Assembly (NCBI GenBank): GCA_036346275.1
Contig: CM070713.1
Location: 71,912,382 to 71,976,381 of the forward strand
Source: Otatea glauca
Lineage: Eukaryota; Streptophyta; Magnoliopsida; Poales; Poaceae
Reading direction: 5' to 3'
DNA length: 64,000 bases
Shown here: positions 26,801 to 38,960 of the stretch, piece after piece
Numbering within the stretch: position 1 is the first letter of the stretch
Layout: the number at the start of each line of letters is the position of its first letter
Position numbers and translations under genes: made by a program
Notes under the pieces: generated by a model
Databases searched by the model: none
Told to the model about the DNA's origin: nothing
Seen by the model: the letters and a program-made list of their open reading frames with translations, nothing else

Positions 26801-29800
26801 AGAGTAGACCACAATAAATATATATCCAAAGACCTAACTAACTAACTCTTAGAATTTTCTTATATAGCTGCAAGTCAGTCAAAGTTTCTGAATGTCTGAT
26901 TGAAAAAGTTATTAATTTATTTCAATGTTGCGAAGACATATAACTTATTTACATTTCTTGGGATCACAAATTAACTCAGATAGCTAAAATGACTTGCTTG
27001 TTCATACAAGAGTGGACCATACAAATTTGTAACATCAAATAGTGGGAAGAGCTATGTCAAGTTGTCCGTATATGAGATTAGTTGTTATACAGTAACAATC
27101 TCTCCTTTTCCATACTAAGAATGTATATAGACATAAGGATAAAGGATGATTTTAGGAAAAAAAATTGCATCTTCTTTTTGTAACACAATCATATTAGCAG
27201 CTAAGTAGGAAAAATCTATAAAACATAACAATTAACAAGGCACATGATTCAAAGCACTGCAAGATGTGGCAGTGAGAAAAAACCTGCAGACGATGCACTC
27301 TCTCAGACAAATCACGGACTTCATCCAAAGCATTTTTCTCTGACTTTACTAAAATCTCTTTTTCATGCTTTAAAATAGATACCTAGAATATTTGAAAACA
27401 ATGTTAGGATTCAGGGTCTTAGAATTATCTGAGGGATGTAATAAAATTCAACACACCTCCATTGAGAACTTCCTTGAGCTCTCCTCTAAAGCTTGCATAG
27501 AATCTGAACTTTCACGAAGTCTTTTTTCGTAATCAACTACTAAATGCATCAGCTCCGCATTTCTGAGCGAAACAGAATTAGCTTCCTTCCTCTGTATTTA
27601 CAAGTATGAACTAGATTAGGGTAAAGGATATCTGCATATAACAAAGAATTATCTTCTCCTAAGAAACTAAGCATTCAAGATGTCATTTCAGTGTGAGGAA
27701 CAGAAATATGAAGAAAACAAGATTACAACACACAAAAGTAACCTGATGTTCAAGCTCTGCTGCAAATCCATTAAGCCGATCTCGAGCAAAATCAGCTTCA
27801 AGCACTGCCTTATCATGCTCAGATCGCAAAGACACAATCTCAGTCCTAAATGAATGATAATAACTAATAAGTATTGATCAAATATTCCAAGTAAAGCCAA
27901 AGAGAGTAGCACATAATCAACCTCGATAATTAGTTCACCTAAAACCATATAAAATAAGCAATTAGAAATGGAAGCATGTGCAAACTTAACAGTGTATCTG
28001 ATTTCAAGTGAATCCAATCAGTTCAAAGTTCCATGCATATGTTTAGTTATGAGGACCCAACCTCGACGCAGCTGGCCAATAAATATGGTAAAACCATAAA
28101 AGGCAGCTTTCGCATAGAGTTTTTCACAATAATTTTTGGAAACAGTAAATATTAATTACAAAGACCAAATTATGCATCACAAGCTGTAAACCAAAATGTC
28201 TAAAAAATGTTCCAGGAAGCAACTACGTAGCATATGCTGTGAGCACTCACCCATTAAGAGCTTATTATATTGCTTCCTAATCACCACTCTTCTTGTCCAA
28301 TGATAGAAAAAGGAAATAAAAATATTCACAAGATTTTTAGCTATAACTATTATTTTTATACAGCAATCAATGTATGAAAGCAGATAAAATCATAAAAACC
28401 ACCTCAACTTAGTCAACTCTTCATCGAGGCTTCTGGCCCGCTCAGAGACTTGCTCATAAGCTTTCTTCGAGACTTCCTGGACAAGATTAGATAGAATTTA
28501 CAATGAGAACATTCATCAAAACTATGGTATTATATAGGCTTTATAACCTTCATCATTGAGAAAATTACCTGTGATCCTTCAAATAGAACCATCAAATCCT
28601 TTCTGCCATCATCTAGAGAATGAAAAGAAAAGCATAACTTAACAGTAACATGCACTCAAAACTGCCTTAACACCACTTCATCACCACAGCATGCCACCCC
28701 ACACAAATATGACAGGCATTTAACCATATAGTCTGAACAGAAAAGACCATAAGAATAATAGAGTGAACCTTGCAAATTATTGGATATGGGTTCAACATTA
28801 GAGCGAGTCTTCTGTTGTTCTTCACACAACTTCCTATACATCGCCACCTACAGAAATAATCAACTATATTAGGGTTGATGTCACATGCAGTTTGTAATTG
28901 ACTTTTGAAGAACAGTTGAATTTTAAATCAAAAGATTTTCCATGTCCAGGCGAGGAGAATATATATGACGTACAGATCTATGAAGAGATTCGATCATTAT
29001 TGCTTGTTCTTCGGATTTCTTCATCACTTTTTCAACTCTGGATGCAGCATCATTTGTTATTCTCTTCAACTCAATTTGGAAGTTCTCCTAAAAAGGACAG
29101 AAAGGAACATATGTTTGATCGTTTCATTTTTTTTGGGGGGGGGGGGGGGGGGGTGACCTGGTATTCTTGAATAAACAAATTAAATTTTCACAGCCATAAA
29201 AAATAAGTTAAACCTCATACATACCCTGAGTTCCATGTCCTTTTTGTCAAGATCAGCAGAGAGCAAGTGAACTTTATTTCGAAGTTGAACATTTTGCCGA
29301 ACTAACCCATCAATATCATTAAATGTCATCTGCCACGGATTATCGGATGGTTATAGCAGATAGCATCGCATGTAAATTGAGGGTAAAATGCAGAGCCCTA
29401 CAATGATTAGAATGAGACTTACATGCTCAGGCATATTGTTTTCAACATTAGACACGCCATTGCTTATGCTCGCAGAACGAACACCATGACCTACATTTGG
29501 AAGGCTAGAACCACAACGAAGCTGTATATCCTGGCATTCCTTTAAAAGAACAGCGATCTACAAATAATTAGAAGGTACAGCATACAGTTAGCAACAGAAT
29601 GTGCAGCATAACAAAAGAAAGGGCACAAATGATGCATAATTTCCTCCTATCTATGATAACGTTTAGAGTCGGATTAAAGCAACTTCAGGGCCGCATGAAT
29701 GTACATTTTGTGACTTGTGAATAACACCCTCACAAATAGAGAGATCATTTATGAGGTCTACCACCACCTCAAGATGCTCTGAATCTTATACATCATGTTG

Positions 29801-32800
29801 CACCCAGCAATCCATGTAATAATTGACATGTTAGCACAGATAGTAGAGGTTAACATTGGATACTTCCCTATATATATTATTTTAATTTGAGATTTCAATA
29901 AATAAGAAGAACAGAAAAAAGAAGGTAATGTAGTAATGAAAGACTCACTTGTTTTTGCAGGTCGTCAATTTCCTTCTGAGCAATACTGTGATCACGTTCC
30001 CACCTTTTTAACTCCGACTGGAAGACACTTAAATGTTAAAATCTCATTATAAGAAACTTAACGGCATGTGATGCCTGCATACCTTTAGATTCCTGATGGT
30101 ATTTTCAAAATTATCATGCTCCAACAATGCCTGCTGCAATTTGTGATCCATTAGAGCATAGGCTTGAACCATCCTCTCATGCTCAGCTGAGGTAAGAAAA
30201 AATACAAAGAGAAATGGTTAAGTCCAAATGTTTGTGCATGCATCACAAAACAAACATTGTTGCAGTGCTATCATATCATAATGCAACATATATTTAACTA
30301 ATGCATCAATTTAATGCACTAAGAACATTTCCTACAAAATTACCTCGTTCATCTAAGATAAGTTCAGCCTTCTCTTCAATTTCATGCAGGACCTGTTGTA
30401 CAGAAGACAATTCAATAATGCTCCAATAACAGACACAAATAAAGAGGGTGTAGTACAAAAGAAGGGAAATTTGGTTATTTGCCACTCAAAAAGTTAATAT
30501 ATTTAAGATTTGCCGCTTTCTAATTCACCAAAGCACATTGATTGTTATCACTAGTCAAAATTACCGATAAAAAAGTAACTAAATATGTAAAATAAGTCCA
30601 AAAATGATCGAAAATAAGAAAAATATAAAAGGTAATGGTTTATTTCTGTTACTATACAGGTTACTCTTTAGGAGTAAAAAGCTAATGGTTGTTTCTGTAA
30701 GTACAAGTAGAGGAGGATGCTGAGTTAAAGCTCTGTACTAGAACTACAGGAGTTTCTTGTGCCTCTATCCAATTGGTTTGTAAGTCCAGCTTTTACTTCA
30801 GAAATATGATATCTAGGTAGGGATATCCCCTCCCGTTTTCTTCTATATGGTACATAACTACATGTGTTATGTATTTTATGCACTTTATGTAAGAAGAGGG
30901 AAAATGTTGGAAGGAGAAAAACTCCCTCCGTTTTCACACAGATGTAGTCTTAGCATTAGGGCTGGCAAAAAAGCTCTTTATGGCTCGAATCAAAATTGCT
31001 TCGATTACAGTAGTGAGTCAATTTCAAGTGAAAAAATGTTAATGAGGCTCATCTAGATAGTGGCTCGCTAGATCGAATTTGAAATAACCACTTAAATGAT
31101 AAATAAAATGATTTTATGTTGAATTATGTCAGAAAAAAATAGAAGGCTAATCCACAGTAATCTAGACCTACTTGCTCACACTGGAACTTCGAAGCAAAAG
31201 GGCTACTCTGCCTTTCAAATAATAATAATAAAATACTTCTTCCAAATTCCCACGGGGACTAACAATTGTTCCATATTCCCTCAACTTTCTAGATACAGTG
31301 TATGCTTGAAATCCTATGATTAACAACAAAAAGTAAATACACAATGTCCATGTCCTCCATTGACAATTCTTTTAATTTTGCACTGATATATAATACACAC
31401 AAAGTGAATCCACAGTTCATGATCTCACTGCAAATAATAATGACAGTTGAATAACAATGAGGCACGCTTCTCAAACATATGCAATTATGCAACTAGTTCT
31501 AACTTACTCGATCAAGGTATTGCTGTGATGATTGCACAAAGAATACCAAGTGTCAGATATCACATTTGAGTAAAACCATGATGGACTATGGATAGGACTA
31601 AATTTAAAGATAGTGACAAGCACAACAATTTACCCTTTCGAGAACTGCTTCTGCATGTCTCCTTCCCCACCTCTCATGACGTAAAGCATCAGTAGCTTCT
31701 TGATATTTCTCATAGATCTTAGCAAGCTGATAATGCAATGAGTGTTATCAAGCAACATTTGAGATGTGAAAATAGTTCACACAAATTAATGAGCAGAAGA
31801 GATAAAACATACACTCCAACCATCACGAAGAAGAGAAGCAGCTAATGCAGTTCCAGAAACACCACTGGGTACTTTCGGAACCATCATCAGGTCATTTTGA
31901 TTTACTGCATCAGATAGTGGCCTGCAAAATAGAAAACAAGTGAAGTCTAAAAAGAGAAACAAAAATGGAAGCAATCATTTTGATTCACTCCATTCTTTTT
32001 CCTTTTATTTATGATTTGCCAAATATTTCATATTTTATTTTTCTTAGCACCAATCAAGCTTTGATTTGCGATTTTATATGGTATTATAACAAAATTCACC
32101 ATTTTTGGAACTTTTCGCATTAATTTGATATATGGATTAAAAGGGTTAGCACAATTGCACCTTTTGGTGGGTGGGTGTAAGGAGAGGGGGGAGGGAAGGG
32201 GGTGCACTAGATATTAGAAGGATCTGGCAGAAACACAAGGTAATGCCATCCAATACAATGAGTGTCAACGAGGAAAAAAAACACACTAATCGAAATGTTT
32301 TGAACAGTAAAGGGAAAGACCAGCATTTCCATTTACAATGCAAGCATGAATGGGTAATTATAAAAATCAAAAGTGTGTAAAAATCAATAGCACCTGCTTT
32401 AGAGGTCTCAATCTCACTAGACTAAACTGACAGTGATTTTAGAGATCATACATTTCTTTCATTGGTGTGCCTGTTAAATCAGCAGAATCTGCTGCAATGC
32501 TCGTCAATGGAATGAGGCTCAATTCACTAGACTTCCTTGCATTCTCCAGATCAGATTCACACTTTTCAAGCTTCTGCTTTAAGTCGGCAGCCTCCTGCAG
32601 GAAAAAAAAATACACAGAACAAAATTAGATCCAAAAGTTCGGTTAGGATTCACTCATAAGATCTACTGGATTATATGAAGTATCAAAATTAATCTGCAAA
32701 TATACCTTTTCATGGTCTCTCTTGGCTAAGGTCTCCTTCTCGAGCTTTTCCTTGTATTCATCTTCAACCTGAGTCAAATGTGTCTGATTTGCACGAAGAA

Positions 32801-35800
32801 TTGAGCATGAGTTTTTTTCTAAGACAAAACATTCAGATATGAAATATAAGCAAAGGCATTACCTCCAATGCTTTAATAACACCTTCGAGTTCCCCAGCCT
32901 TCTTTGACCATTCCTCAGAACTTTCTTTGTGAAGTCCAGCAAGTTTCATGACCTTTTATGGGAAAGCGAATCAAAAATTATTGTCAGAGACGAACAACAG
33001 TACATCCCAAGTAAAACAATATTCCATCCTTGCTACCAGATATGCAAGTTACAGAAGTTTAGAAGCTTGACAGAAAAAGAAAAGCGATCATCGCAAGGCA
33101 TCAACTATCCAAAATGAGTCTTAATCAAGTAGAGGAATTAGATATTAACAATCAAGTTGTGCTAAAAGTCTCACCGAAACACTTCCGCAAGTATCCCAAG
33201 TATATTTGGCTAGACAAGGCATGCCAAGGTGAGCAAAACAATAACAGATGGAACTAGATAAGCCAGCCAAGATTTAAGATTGTTTTTCAAAATAATTGCA
33301 CAGCTTTCATGGGTCTAACCCCAAGTGCAACTTGACGACAGTTGGCCTCCATCAAACCAAATAGATATGATGGCATAACAGATAATCGACAAGCAAACAC
33401 TATGCAGTCCACCACACATCTCTTAACATGCTTATCGCAACCATGGCCCAACACAATCTACAGCAACGTTCAATAGGCTTACAAAATTTCTATCTGGCTG
33501 AGTTTCTTGCTAGAGCAATGAATAGACATACAGCTAATATGGCCTTCAACAATAAATCTATGTGCCACACACCAAAATGAAAATATCATCCAGTATGGAA
33601 GTGCTACATAAATTCCAAATGCTTGAAACATTTAGACCAGTGATTACTACATGAGCTTTGCAATTTCAATGTGCGCCTAGGATAATTATGACCTGGTCAA
33701 CTAGTCAAAGTGCCACAAACCTGCTCATAAAATAGGGCAATAGACAAAGGGTGGTTAAAGAGGGGGCAAACCATACAGTTGAAAGCTCAGCACCAAGGCG
33801 TTGTTCATTAGCAGCTGCAGCATCCTTTGTTGAGCACAACTCCTTCATTCATCAAAAAACAAAACAGCAAAAATTAGATGATGACAGTAATATCATAATC
33901 ATCAGTCTGGAATTTTACCTTTTCCATATAGGATACCCTTTGCTCCAGTTCAGAAATCCGTTCTTTGCCTCGCCTCAAGGAACTCGAAGATTCAGAAATC
34001 TCTCTTTCAAGCTGAAACCCAAAAAAATCAGGTTGATTTTTCTATTTCCCTCCGTTGTCACATCAAGAACCAAATAAAAAACTCACCTCTACAATCTTTG
34101 TTGACATCCTAGCCTCCTCATCCATATTTGCTTTCCTTAATTCAGCAAAGTTCTTAACCTTTCCTTTCAGTTCCTCGTCAAGCCAGAGGTTATGCTTTTC
34201 CAGTAGCTCCTTCTCCTGATAAGGAAAGTCAAACTAAATTGAACCAACAGTTGCTCAATGCAAACATATGGGCAAGGCTTAATCTTAGGACATAATTGCT
34301 AAACCAAAGAGAAACGGTAGGTGGAGAGTTATGCAGAACAAACTGTATAGAATTCATAGGGCTTGGTAGAACTTTGTACAAGAATCTTGCATCTGAACAT
34401 TAATAAACCTTTTTATATGCATACCTGTGTAATGCGGTTACATGTGGCCTGACAATGGGTTAACTTAGCTTCAACATCTTGTATCCTAGCCTCTTTACCA
34501 GCAGAAGAGTCTGCCAGATTTACCTGAAAAAAGGATAAATTCAGTACATCCGGTTAATTTATGCCACAAAATACAAAACAGATAATCATCTTTCCCAGAT
34601 AAAGGGGCACTAAAATCTCAAATTTGTTAAACTCTAAAGGCTTAATTCACTGGAGTGCATTGAGAACGCAATGCTTGTGGCTACTAAAATTATATAATTG
34701 TAAAGTTACAGGCACATCCACATCGCAAACCACAAATAACACAACAAATAATAACACATCGCAGATCACACGACACAAGTTCTTCAAATTGTCCATAAAG
34801 TAAAGTATTAACACTAACACATTAACAAGGCAAGTAGGCAGCCATAATCAAAATTTTCCAACAAACAAACTACAGATATTATTCAAGGAAAAAAGAGTAA
34901 GAAGCTAAAGGTCTCTAACAACATGGAAGAACTCTTGCATATGCTCCTGTCCAAGTTGACTCCAACATGTAAGATATGAAATATAATTGTATATCCTTGA
35001 ATCACTTTAGACAGTAGGATAGTTCATGAAAGGTAAAAATAGCATATGAAGTTAAAAGATCGGAACACTAGTACAAAGCAGTAACTTTTAAGTCTGTTAA
35101 TAAAACAGCATCAAGTCTACATGCTATGAATTCATGATGATGCAACATGCATGATGTCATATTTTCCATTTACTAAGGCATGATATCAGCTCCAACTAAA
35201 TAATGCCTAGAAAACACAAACCATTAAGACCAAACACAAATAAATTATATTAGAAGAAAACTTACAATAGAAGTATCCCATCAGTACTTACAAAGATAAT
35301 CAGTGTGTCATAAATAAAACTAAATTTGCACATAGTAGCCAAATGAAAGAATATATGGTGGATATAGATATCAATGTACAACTTGCAAATCAAGTTAAAA
35401 TCGAATTTAGATTTAAAAAAAAACAAAATCGAATTTATTACATAGAGATGCAAATTTGACCTTTGGACAGACATGCCTGCCAAGGGGATGGCCGGAAGGG
35501 TAACTGATCAACAAAGTGAATGACTGTTTAGTTGAATTAACATCTTTGACGATCAATTGGTTGGGAATCTCTTAAGCACGGCGTGGTATGACACCCACCC
35601 ACCCCCCAAAAAAAACCAAGAGTTATGACTGGCCTACATGGAATAATAACTAATAAACAAAAGTTGCTCCACCCATCCAAAGAAGTTCTTCCAGCAAAAA
35701 AAATAGTGGCCAAAGGCAGCAATTTTTTTTTTTGCCAAGATACAATTGTATACCCATTTCAATATCTTTACTAATATATAAATACGAGTTAGCGGCGGTC

Positions 35801-37162
35801 ATCCGTTCTCCATCTCCTCCTCTCTAAGAAAAGCAACGCACTGATATATAGGCCGCGGATAAAAAGGAAACCAACCGCATCTCTCTTTCCACCCACACCT
35901 GCTCCTCTTGGCCGAACCATTACCCACTTCTCACTCCCCGCGGCAACTCAAGAGTGCATTTTTGTTTTATAAACACGTGACATGTTTGATTATTTGGTTG
36001 AAAAATGTGTTTCCATTGCAACGCACGGGCACTCAACTAGTATGTATATATATGCCACTCTGACTTCTAAGTTGTAGCAAGCAAAATGAAGAAACCAAAT
36101 TGTGCGGCTCTTTTTTAAGCTATATTGAATTCTGTTCTAAAGCCCAACAAACCAGGGCGGAGCTTCAAACAGGCCAACATGGGCAGCAGCCCCTTCTTTT
36201 GTTTTGGCATCTCTACATGGATAGTTGAGAAGCTAGTAGCTTCTATGGCTAAAAAACTACTACTTTTGCCCTTTTATATTTTATCATTTTGTAAGTATAA
36301 AGCCTAGTTTTCCTATGCTGATGTTCCATCTCTATAGGTGGCCCCCTCTTGATTTTTGATCAAGTTCTGCCACTGCAACAAGCTATTGAAACCAACCTGC
36401 AATTACATATAGATAACAAAGACTCTATGAGCAACCAACAATCCTATCATACGGTGCTACAAGCTACTTGAGTCCTGAACCATCCTATAATCTCTGCATT
36501 ATCTGCACATCAATAACAACTTGTTCAGGTGATCCTATACTCCCAATTCGCTCTACATATGGACGGCCAATTTGCAGATTGCTGTATATTGCTAGAAGTA
36601 GAAGTATGAAGTGATCAATGGAGCTCACTATCTTATCGTGGTAGCTCTGGATGATGCTATCCTTCTCCCTTATCTCTGCATCCCTCTGCTCAATCAGCTC
36701 CAGCGACTGATTCTTGGACTTGTGCAGCTCCGAGATTTCTACTTTCAGCCGCTCAACCTCGCCATCCTTTGCAATCTGCGCCATGAGCAACACCGAGTGA
36801 TCAATGCACCAAGATAAACCAAACAAACAAATCAGTCGACCGAAAAGGGGCCGTACGGCTTGGATGCGGAGCTGGTGTATCTCGGCCTGTGAGGTGGCGA
36901 GCTCGGCGGCGCGGCGCTCCGAGGCAGCGGCGAGCTCGGTGGCCTCTGCCTGGGAGCGACCGACCTCGGCGGAGAGGGTGGCGAAGCGCTGCTCGAGGAG
37001 GGCGCAGGTCTGCTCGGCCGCGATGGCGGCGGCGTCCGCCTCGGCGCGGACGGTGTCTACCTGCTGTCGGAGCTCGCGGATGGCGGCGTCCGCCCGCTCG
37101 GCGACGGCGGCCACGTCGCCGCCGAGGAGCCGGAGCTCCTCGTCGGACATGAAGAGAGGCAT
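8814..37162 (-). CDS. NUA: nuclear-pore anchor NUA (plant TPR/Mlp nuclear-basket protein), 49 exons
   Basis: A nuclear-basket nucleoporin; in Arabidopsis it is linked to mRNA export, SUMO homeostasis and flowering time. My splice model uses GT-AG at every junction, and all phases agree: 6,075 nt, 2,024 residues. It starts MPLFMSDEELRLLGG, continues as coiled coil to about residue 1543, then an acidic disordered tail (about 1603-2008), and ends GRGSRGRGGRGQS. NUA-like blocks include EKDGEVER-type IAKDGEVER, SGVSGTALAASLLRDGWS and ALKQMESAH. Exons: 36857-37162, 36629-36775, 34425-34523, 34087-34215, 33919-34011, 33777-33842, 32863-32952, 32706-32783, 32452-32594, 31813-31921, 31634-31726, 30344-30392, 30083-30186, 29949-30017, 29423-29557, 29225-29329, 28974-29087, 28769-28847, 28569-28612, 28403-28476, 27743-27845, 27457-27591, 27284-27382, 26481-26522, 26353-26406, 25872-26051, 25756-25797, 23220-23264, 22876-22959, 22123-22197, 21856-22040, 21664-21766, 20198-20314, 19487-19579, 18060-18212, 17923-17976, 16939-17052, 16734-16811, 16495-16644, 14547-14618, 13968-14114, 13834-13887, 13653-13740, 13510-13574, 13335-13442, 10879-10941, 10553-10730, 8950-10166, 8814-8864. 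No stop or frameshift was seen. Confidence 0.95.
11390..13257 (-). mobile_element. degraded Copia LTR retrotransposon (gag part) inside a NUA intron
   Basis: It lies in the 2.4-kb intron between the NUA exons at 10879 and 13335. On the minus strand an initiator-Met-tRNA primer-binding site, TGGTATCAGAGC (13084-13095), follows an LTR-like stretch (13096-13257) that has TG...CA ends on that strand. Downstream, frame-broken remnants resemble Copia gag (for example FHFEETRLRG-type and SRGRGGRLERG segments, 11700-12600). No second LTR, integrase or reverse transcriptase was seen. The left edge is approximate. Confidence 0.7.
14831..14923. repeat. 48-bp tandem duplication in a NUA intron
   Basis: Two nearly identical copies, 14831-14878 and 14879-14923, of a unit beginning AAAAATGATACACTGCC and containing GCGCAACATC; they differ at only a few bases. 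It lies in the 1.9-kb intron between the exons at 14547 and 16495. Confidence 0.85.
15256..15757. mobile_element. possible non-autonomous DNA transposon with GTTATTAAGTC ends
   Basis: An 11-bp perfect inverted repeat, GTTATTAAGTC at 15256-15266 and GACTTAATAAC at 15747-15757, bounds a stretch with repeated GACTAATC / GACTAGTCG words near both ends and a GC-rich middle. I saw no transposase and did not establish a target-site duplication. It is intronic to NUA. Confidence 0.45.
15957..16000. repeat. CTCC/CT microsatellite in a NUA intron
   Basis: A run of CTCC repeats passing into a CT dinucleotide run. On the NUA sense strand this is a GGAG/GA purine tract. Confidence 0.9.
19826..20093. mobile_element. 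MITE with TTTGGTT-type inverted ends (Tourist/Harbinger- or hAT-like)
   Basis: The left end is GAGGCTATTTGGTTCATTGC and the complement of the right end is GGGGTGTTTGGTTTGTGGC; these align over about 20 bases. The target-site duplication is not clear, so the superfamily is open. It lies in the NUA intron between the exons at 19487 and 20198. Confidence 0.6.
20560..20819. mobile_element. Stowaway-like MITE in a NUA intron
   Basis: Bounded by TA (20558-20559 and 20820-20821). The left end contains CCTCCGGTCACAAATACATG and the complement of the right end contains TCCTCTAGTTACAAATACATG-like sequence, so the ends pair imperfectly over about 30 bases. About 260 bp with no coding content. Confidence 0.8.
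21157..21338. repeat. local tandem duplication (~87-95 bp unit) in a NUA intron
   Basis: The phrase CATCTTTTATTTACTTGAGG is followed by GAGAACATTTGTTTAATTTT and later GTGACTAA.CATACTTT and GGGAA.TTTCAG. All of these recur in the same order in two adjacent copies. The second copy has a small insertion in its A-rich part. Confidence 0.85.
23420..25352 (+). mobile_element. degenerate RTE-type LINE (reverse transcriptase) in a NUA intron
   Basis: Inserted antisense to NUA in the 2.5-kb intron between the exons at 23220 and 25756. Broken frames on the plus strand give reverse-transcriptase motifs: KDLHMVFIDLEKAYDKVPR (about 24270-24327), the active-site block MLFVDDVVLID (about 24535-24567), FRLSRTKTKYM and FRYLGSMLQ. 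The C-terminal region resembles WICSHTRRD and RPRMMXDELVKRDLRDW-type ends of plant RTE elements. It closes with CCCCAACTTGTTTGGGACAA and a short TTG-repeat tail (about 25336-25352). Stops and frameshifts make it inactive. The 5' end is approximate and truncated. Confidence 0.85.
29135..29153 (+). repeat. G19 homopolymer next to a T-run in a NUA intron
   Basis: Nineteen G in a row preceded by eight T, inside the short intron between the NUA exons ending at 29087 and starting at 29225. On the sense strand this is C19 followed by A8. Length is probably variable and hard to sequence. Confidence 0.85.
35765..36040 (+). mobile_element. small non-autonomous Helitron-like element in a NUA intron
   Basis: Begins TCTTTACTAATATATAAATA, a start typical of grass Helitrons, and ends with GCAACGCACGGGCACT then CAACTAG (a CTRR terminus). 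The flanking bases are A on the left and T on the right, as expected for insertion between A and T without duplication. The usual 3' hairpin is weak here because the left arm of the GCACGGGC stem is degraded. It lies in the 2.1-kb second NUA intron. Confidence 0.65.
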
Positions 37163-37437
37163 CACCGTGTGGGGGACGGGAAGGCGGGGCCCCTAGCCCA
37201 CACGGGGTCTCGGGATGGCTCTAGAGGGGTCCTAGGGTTTGTCCAGGGCCGCGGCGAGGGGGGTGGTGTGGGAAGCGGAGGGAGTCGAGCCGAATGGAAT
37301 TGGCGAGTCGAGGCGGACGAGACGGCGAAGGGGACGCAGAAATATATGATCGGAAGGCGTGCAGGGAGACTGGTGGCCTCGGGCCAAAGCAACGTGGGCT
37401 GGAAACAGGCTGGCACTTATTGGGCTGCGATTGCTCA
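37163..37437 (-). promoter_or_regulatory. NUA 5' UTR and proximal promoter
   Basis: GC-rich sequence immediately upstream of the NUA start codon, up to a MITE that begins at about 37438. No TATA box is evident, in keeping with a housekeeping gene. The transcription start is not visible. Confidence 0.45.
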
Positions 37438-37624
37438 GGGCCTGTTTGGTTTGACGATACTTTTGACCAAAGATGGATAAGAAAAATGAACTAAAGAATC
37501 AAGAGAGAAGAGAATTTTGCTAAAATTTGGTAGCAAATCAAATGATTGCCAAATTTGATCAATACTACCAAAATTTAGTAAAGCAAGTATTGGTAACTAT
37601 TAAAAGCAAACCAAACAAACCCTT
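37438..37624. mobile_element. Tourist-like MITE upstream of NUA
   Basis: The left end GGGCCTGTTTGGTTTGAC pairs with the right end, whose complement is GGGTTTGTTTGGTTTGCT. Flanking trinucleotides are TCA and TTA, an imperfect match to the TWA duplication of PIF/Harbinger MITEs. It ends about 275 bp from the NUA start codon. Confidence 0.7.
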
Positions 37625-38780
37625 AGTTCTGTCGTCTCGGTCGATAATTTGTAGGCCACGTTAGTACACTAGTACAGTGCCTGTACTAACGCTACGACGG
37701 CAGGACATCCGCTTATCAATTAAATGAGAAGATAAGTATGAATACAACACTTAATAATAAAAGAGAAATTTAGAATTTTAAATGAATTTAGAAAGAAAAA
37801 CGGAACTAAATGGAGGTCGAATGGGCGAAAGCGGGCTCTAAAAGATTTTAAATCAAGAAAGAGAAAGAAAAATAATTTTCTGATTTTAGATTATTTTTGC
37901 AGCTTTCACAGAGAGCACAGCGTGCTCTCGAGCTTGGCCAATATGAGGAGGAAGGCGAGGGGGCCGCGGTCGTCATGATGGCCCAAGACCTGTGCATGCG
38001 GCGAGATCGCGCGACCGGCGCTGCATGGGAGAGTCACGGTTGTGAATTTCACCAGAAAGATGACGGTAATGGTTTGGGTTACCTCCAAAATCCGCGATCA
38101 TTACAAGAGGAGCACTGGGATTTACGCAATGCGATGGGGTGGAGGAGAGCTCACGACTTTTATAGCCCGAAACAAGCATATTTATGGAAACCATAATTTG
38201 GGATCAAATCAGATTGGGAGGAAATTTTGACAATAGAGCACGAAATTTGGGAATTAACACCATAGATGGAAAGAGGAGATTTGGTGCGGGATTGATGGAG
38301 CTTTGGAGCTTCTTTCTTGCTTTAATGGAGGGAGGAAGAGAAGAAACTTCTGCAGTGCAGGCTGCATCTAAAAGAAGCTACAGTGAGTTGCCTTCATTTT
38401 TTAAAATATAGAAGGATTTTTGAAAAGATAGCACATTAGGTTAAAAATTCTAGAAAAATTCTCAAAAACTTTCGATTATTTTGTACTTAATAAAATTATT
38501 TTCAAAAAATTTAAATTATAAATTTGCCAAAGCACGCGTGCATGAGGTCATTGACCAAAGAACCTCGCGCGTCGGCAAAACCACCGATGGCGGCATCAGT
38601 AGAGCCATTGCAGACTGCGTTTCTCGCCGTGTTGCCCCATCTCCGGTTTCCTTTTCCCAAAGACGTAATGTATGGTCCTTTCCTTTTCCAGAATGTTTGT
38701 TTCCTTTTCCTTGTTGATGCTGGAGGTAAGGGAAGGTCTGTTGTGGGCCACATGGATGATTTCGGAAAAATATAGAAAAA
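37625..38780. other. intergenic sequence, no supported gene
   Basis: Short open frames at 37897-38196 and 38481-38753 show no recognisable family. The phrase GGTCTGTTGTGGGCCACA (38735-38752) recurs at 39236-39253, which suggests a dispersed or duplicated repeat. Confidence 0.35.
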
Positions 38781-38960
38781 TAAACTGCGCTCGTCGACCG
38801 CTGGATCCGCAAGAAAAAAAAGATAAAAATTAAACAGTGCTGCTCGCCACCTCCTGGTTCGCGAGAAAAATTAAAAAAATTAAGCAGCACTCACAGACCG
38901 TTGGTTTCTTAGATAAAAAATAAAAACAAAAATTCAACGCTCTCCGTGCGCTGAAATTAG
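38781..38960. repeat. degenerate ~55-bp tandem repeat
   Basis: Three to four diverged units, each of the form 'A-rich tract, then ACxGxGCTCG...CCG/CTGGxT...GCxAGA'. For example, words around GCTCGTCGACCGCTGG, GCTCGCCACCTCCTGG and CTCACAGACCGTTGG recur with A-rich spacers. No coding meaning is evident. Confidence 0.55.

Noticed and set aside
36804..37152. Plus-strand open frames opposite NUA exon 1
   Set aside because: They mirror the GC-rich first exon of NUA, which has clear similarity on the minus strand.
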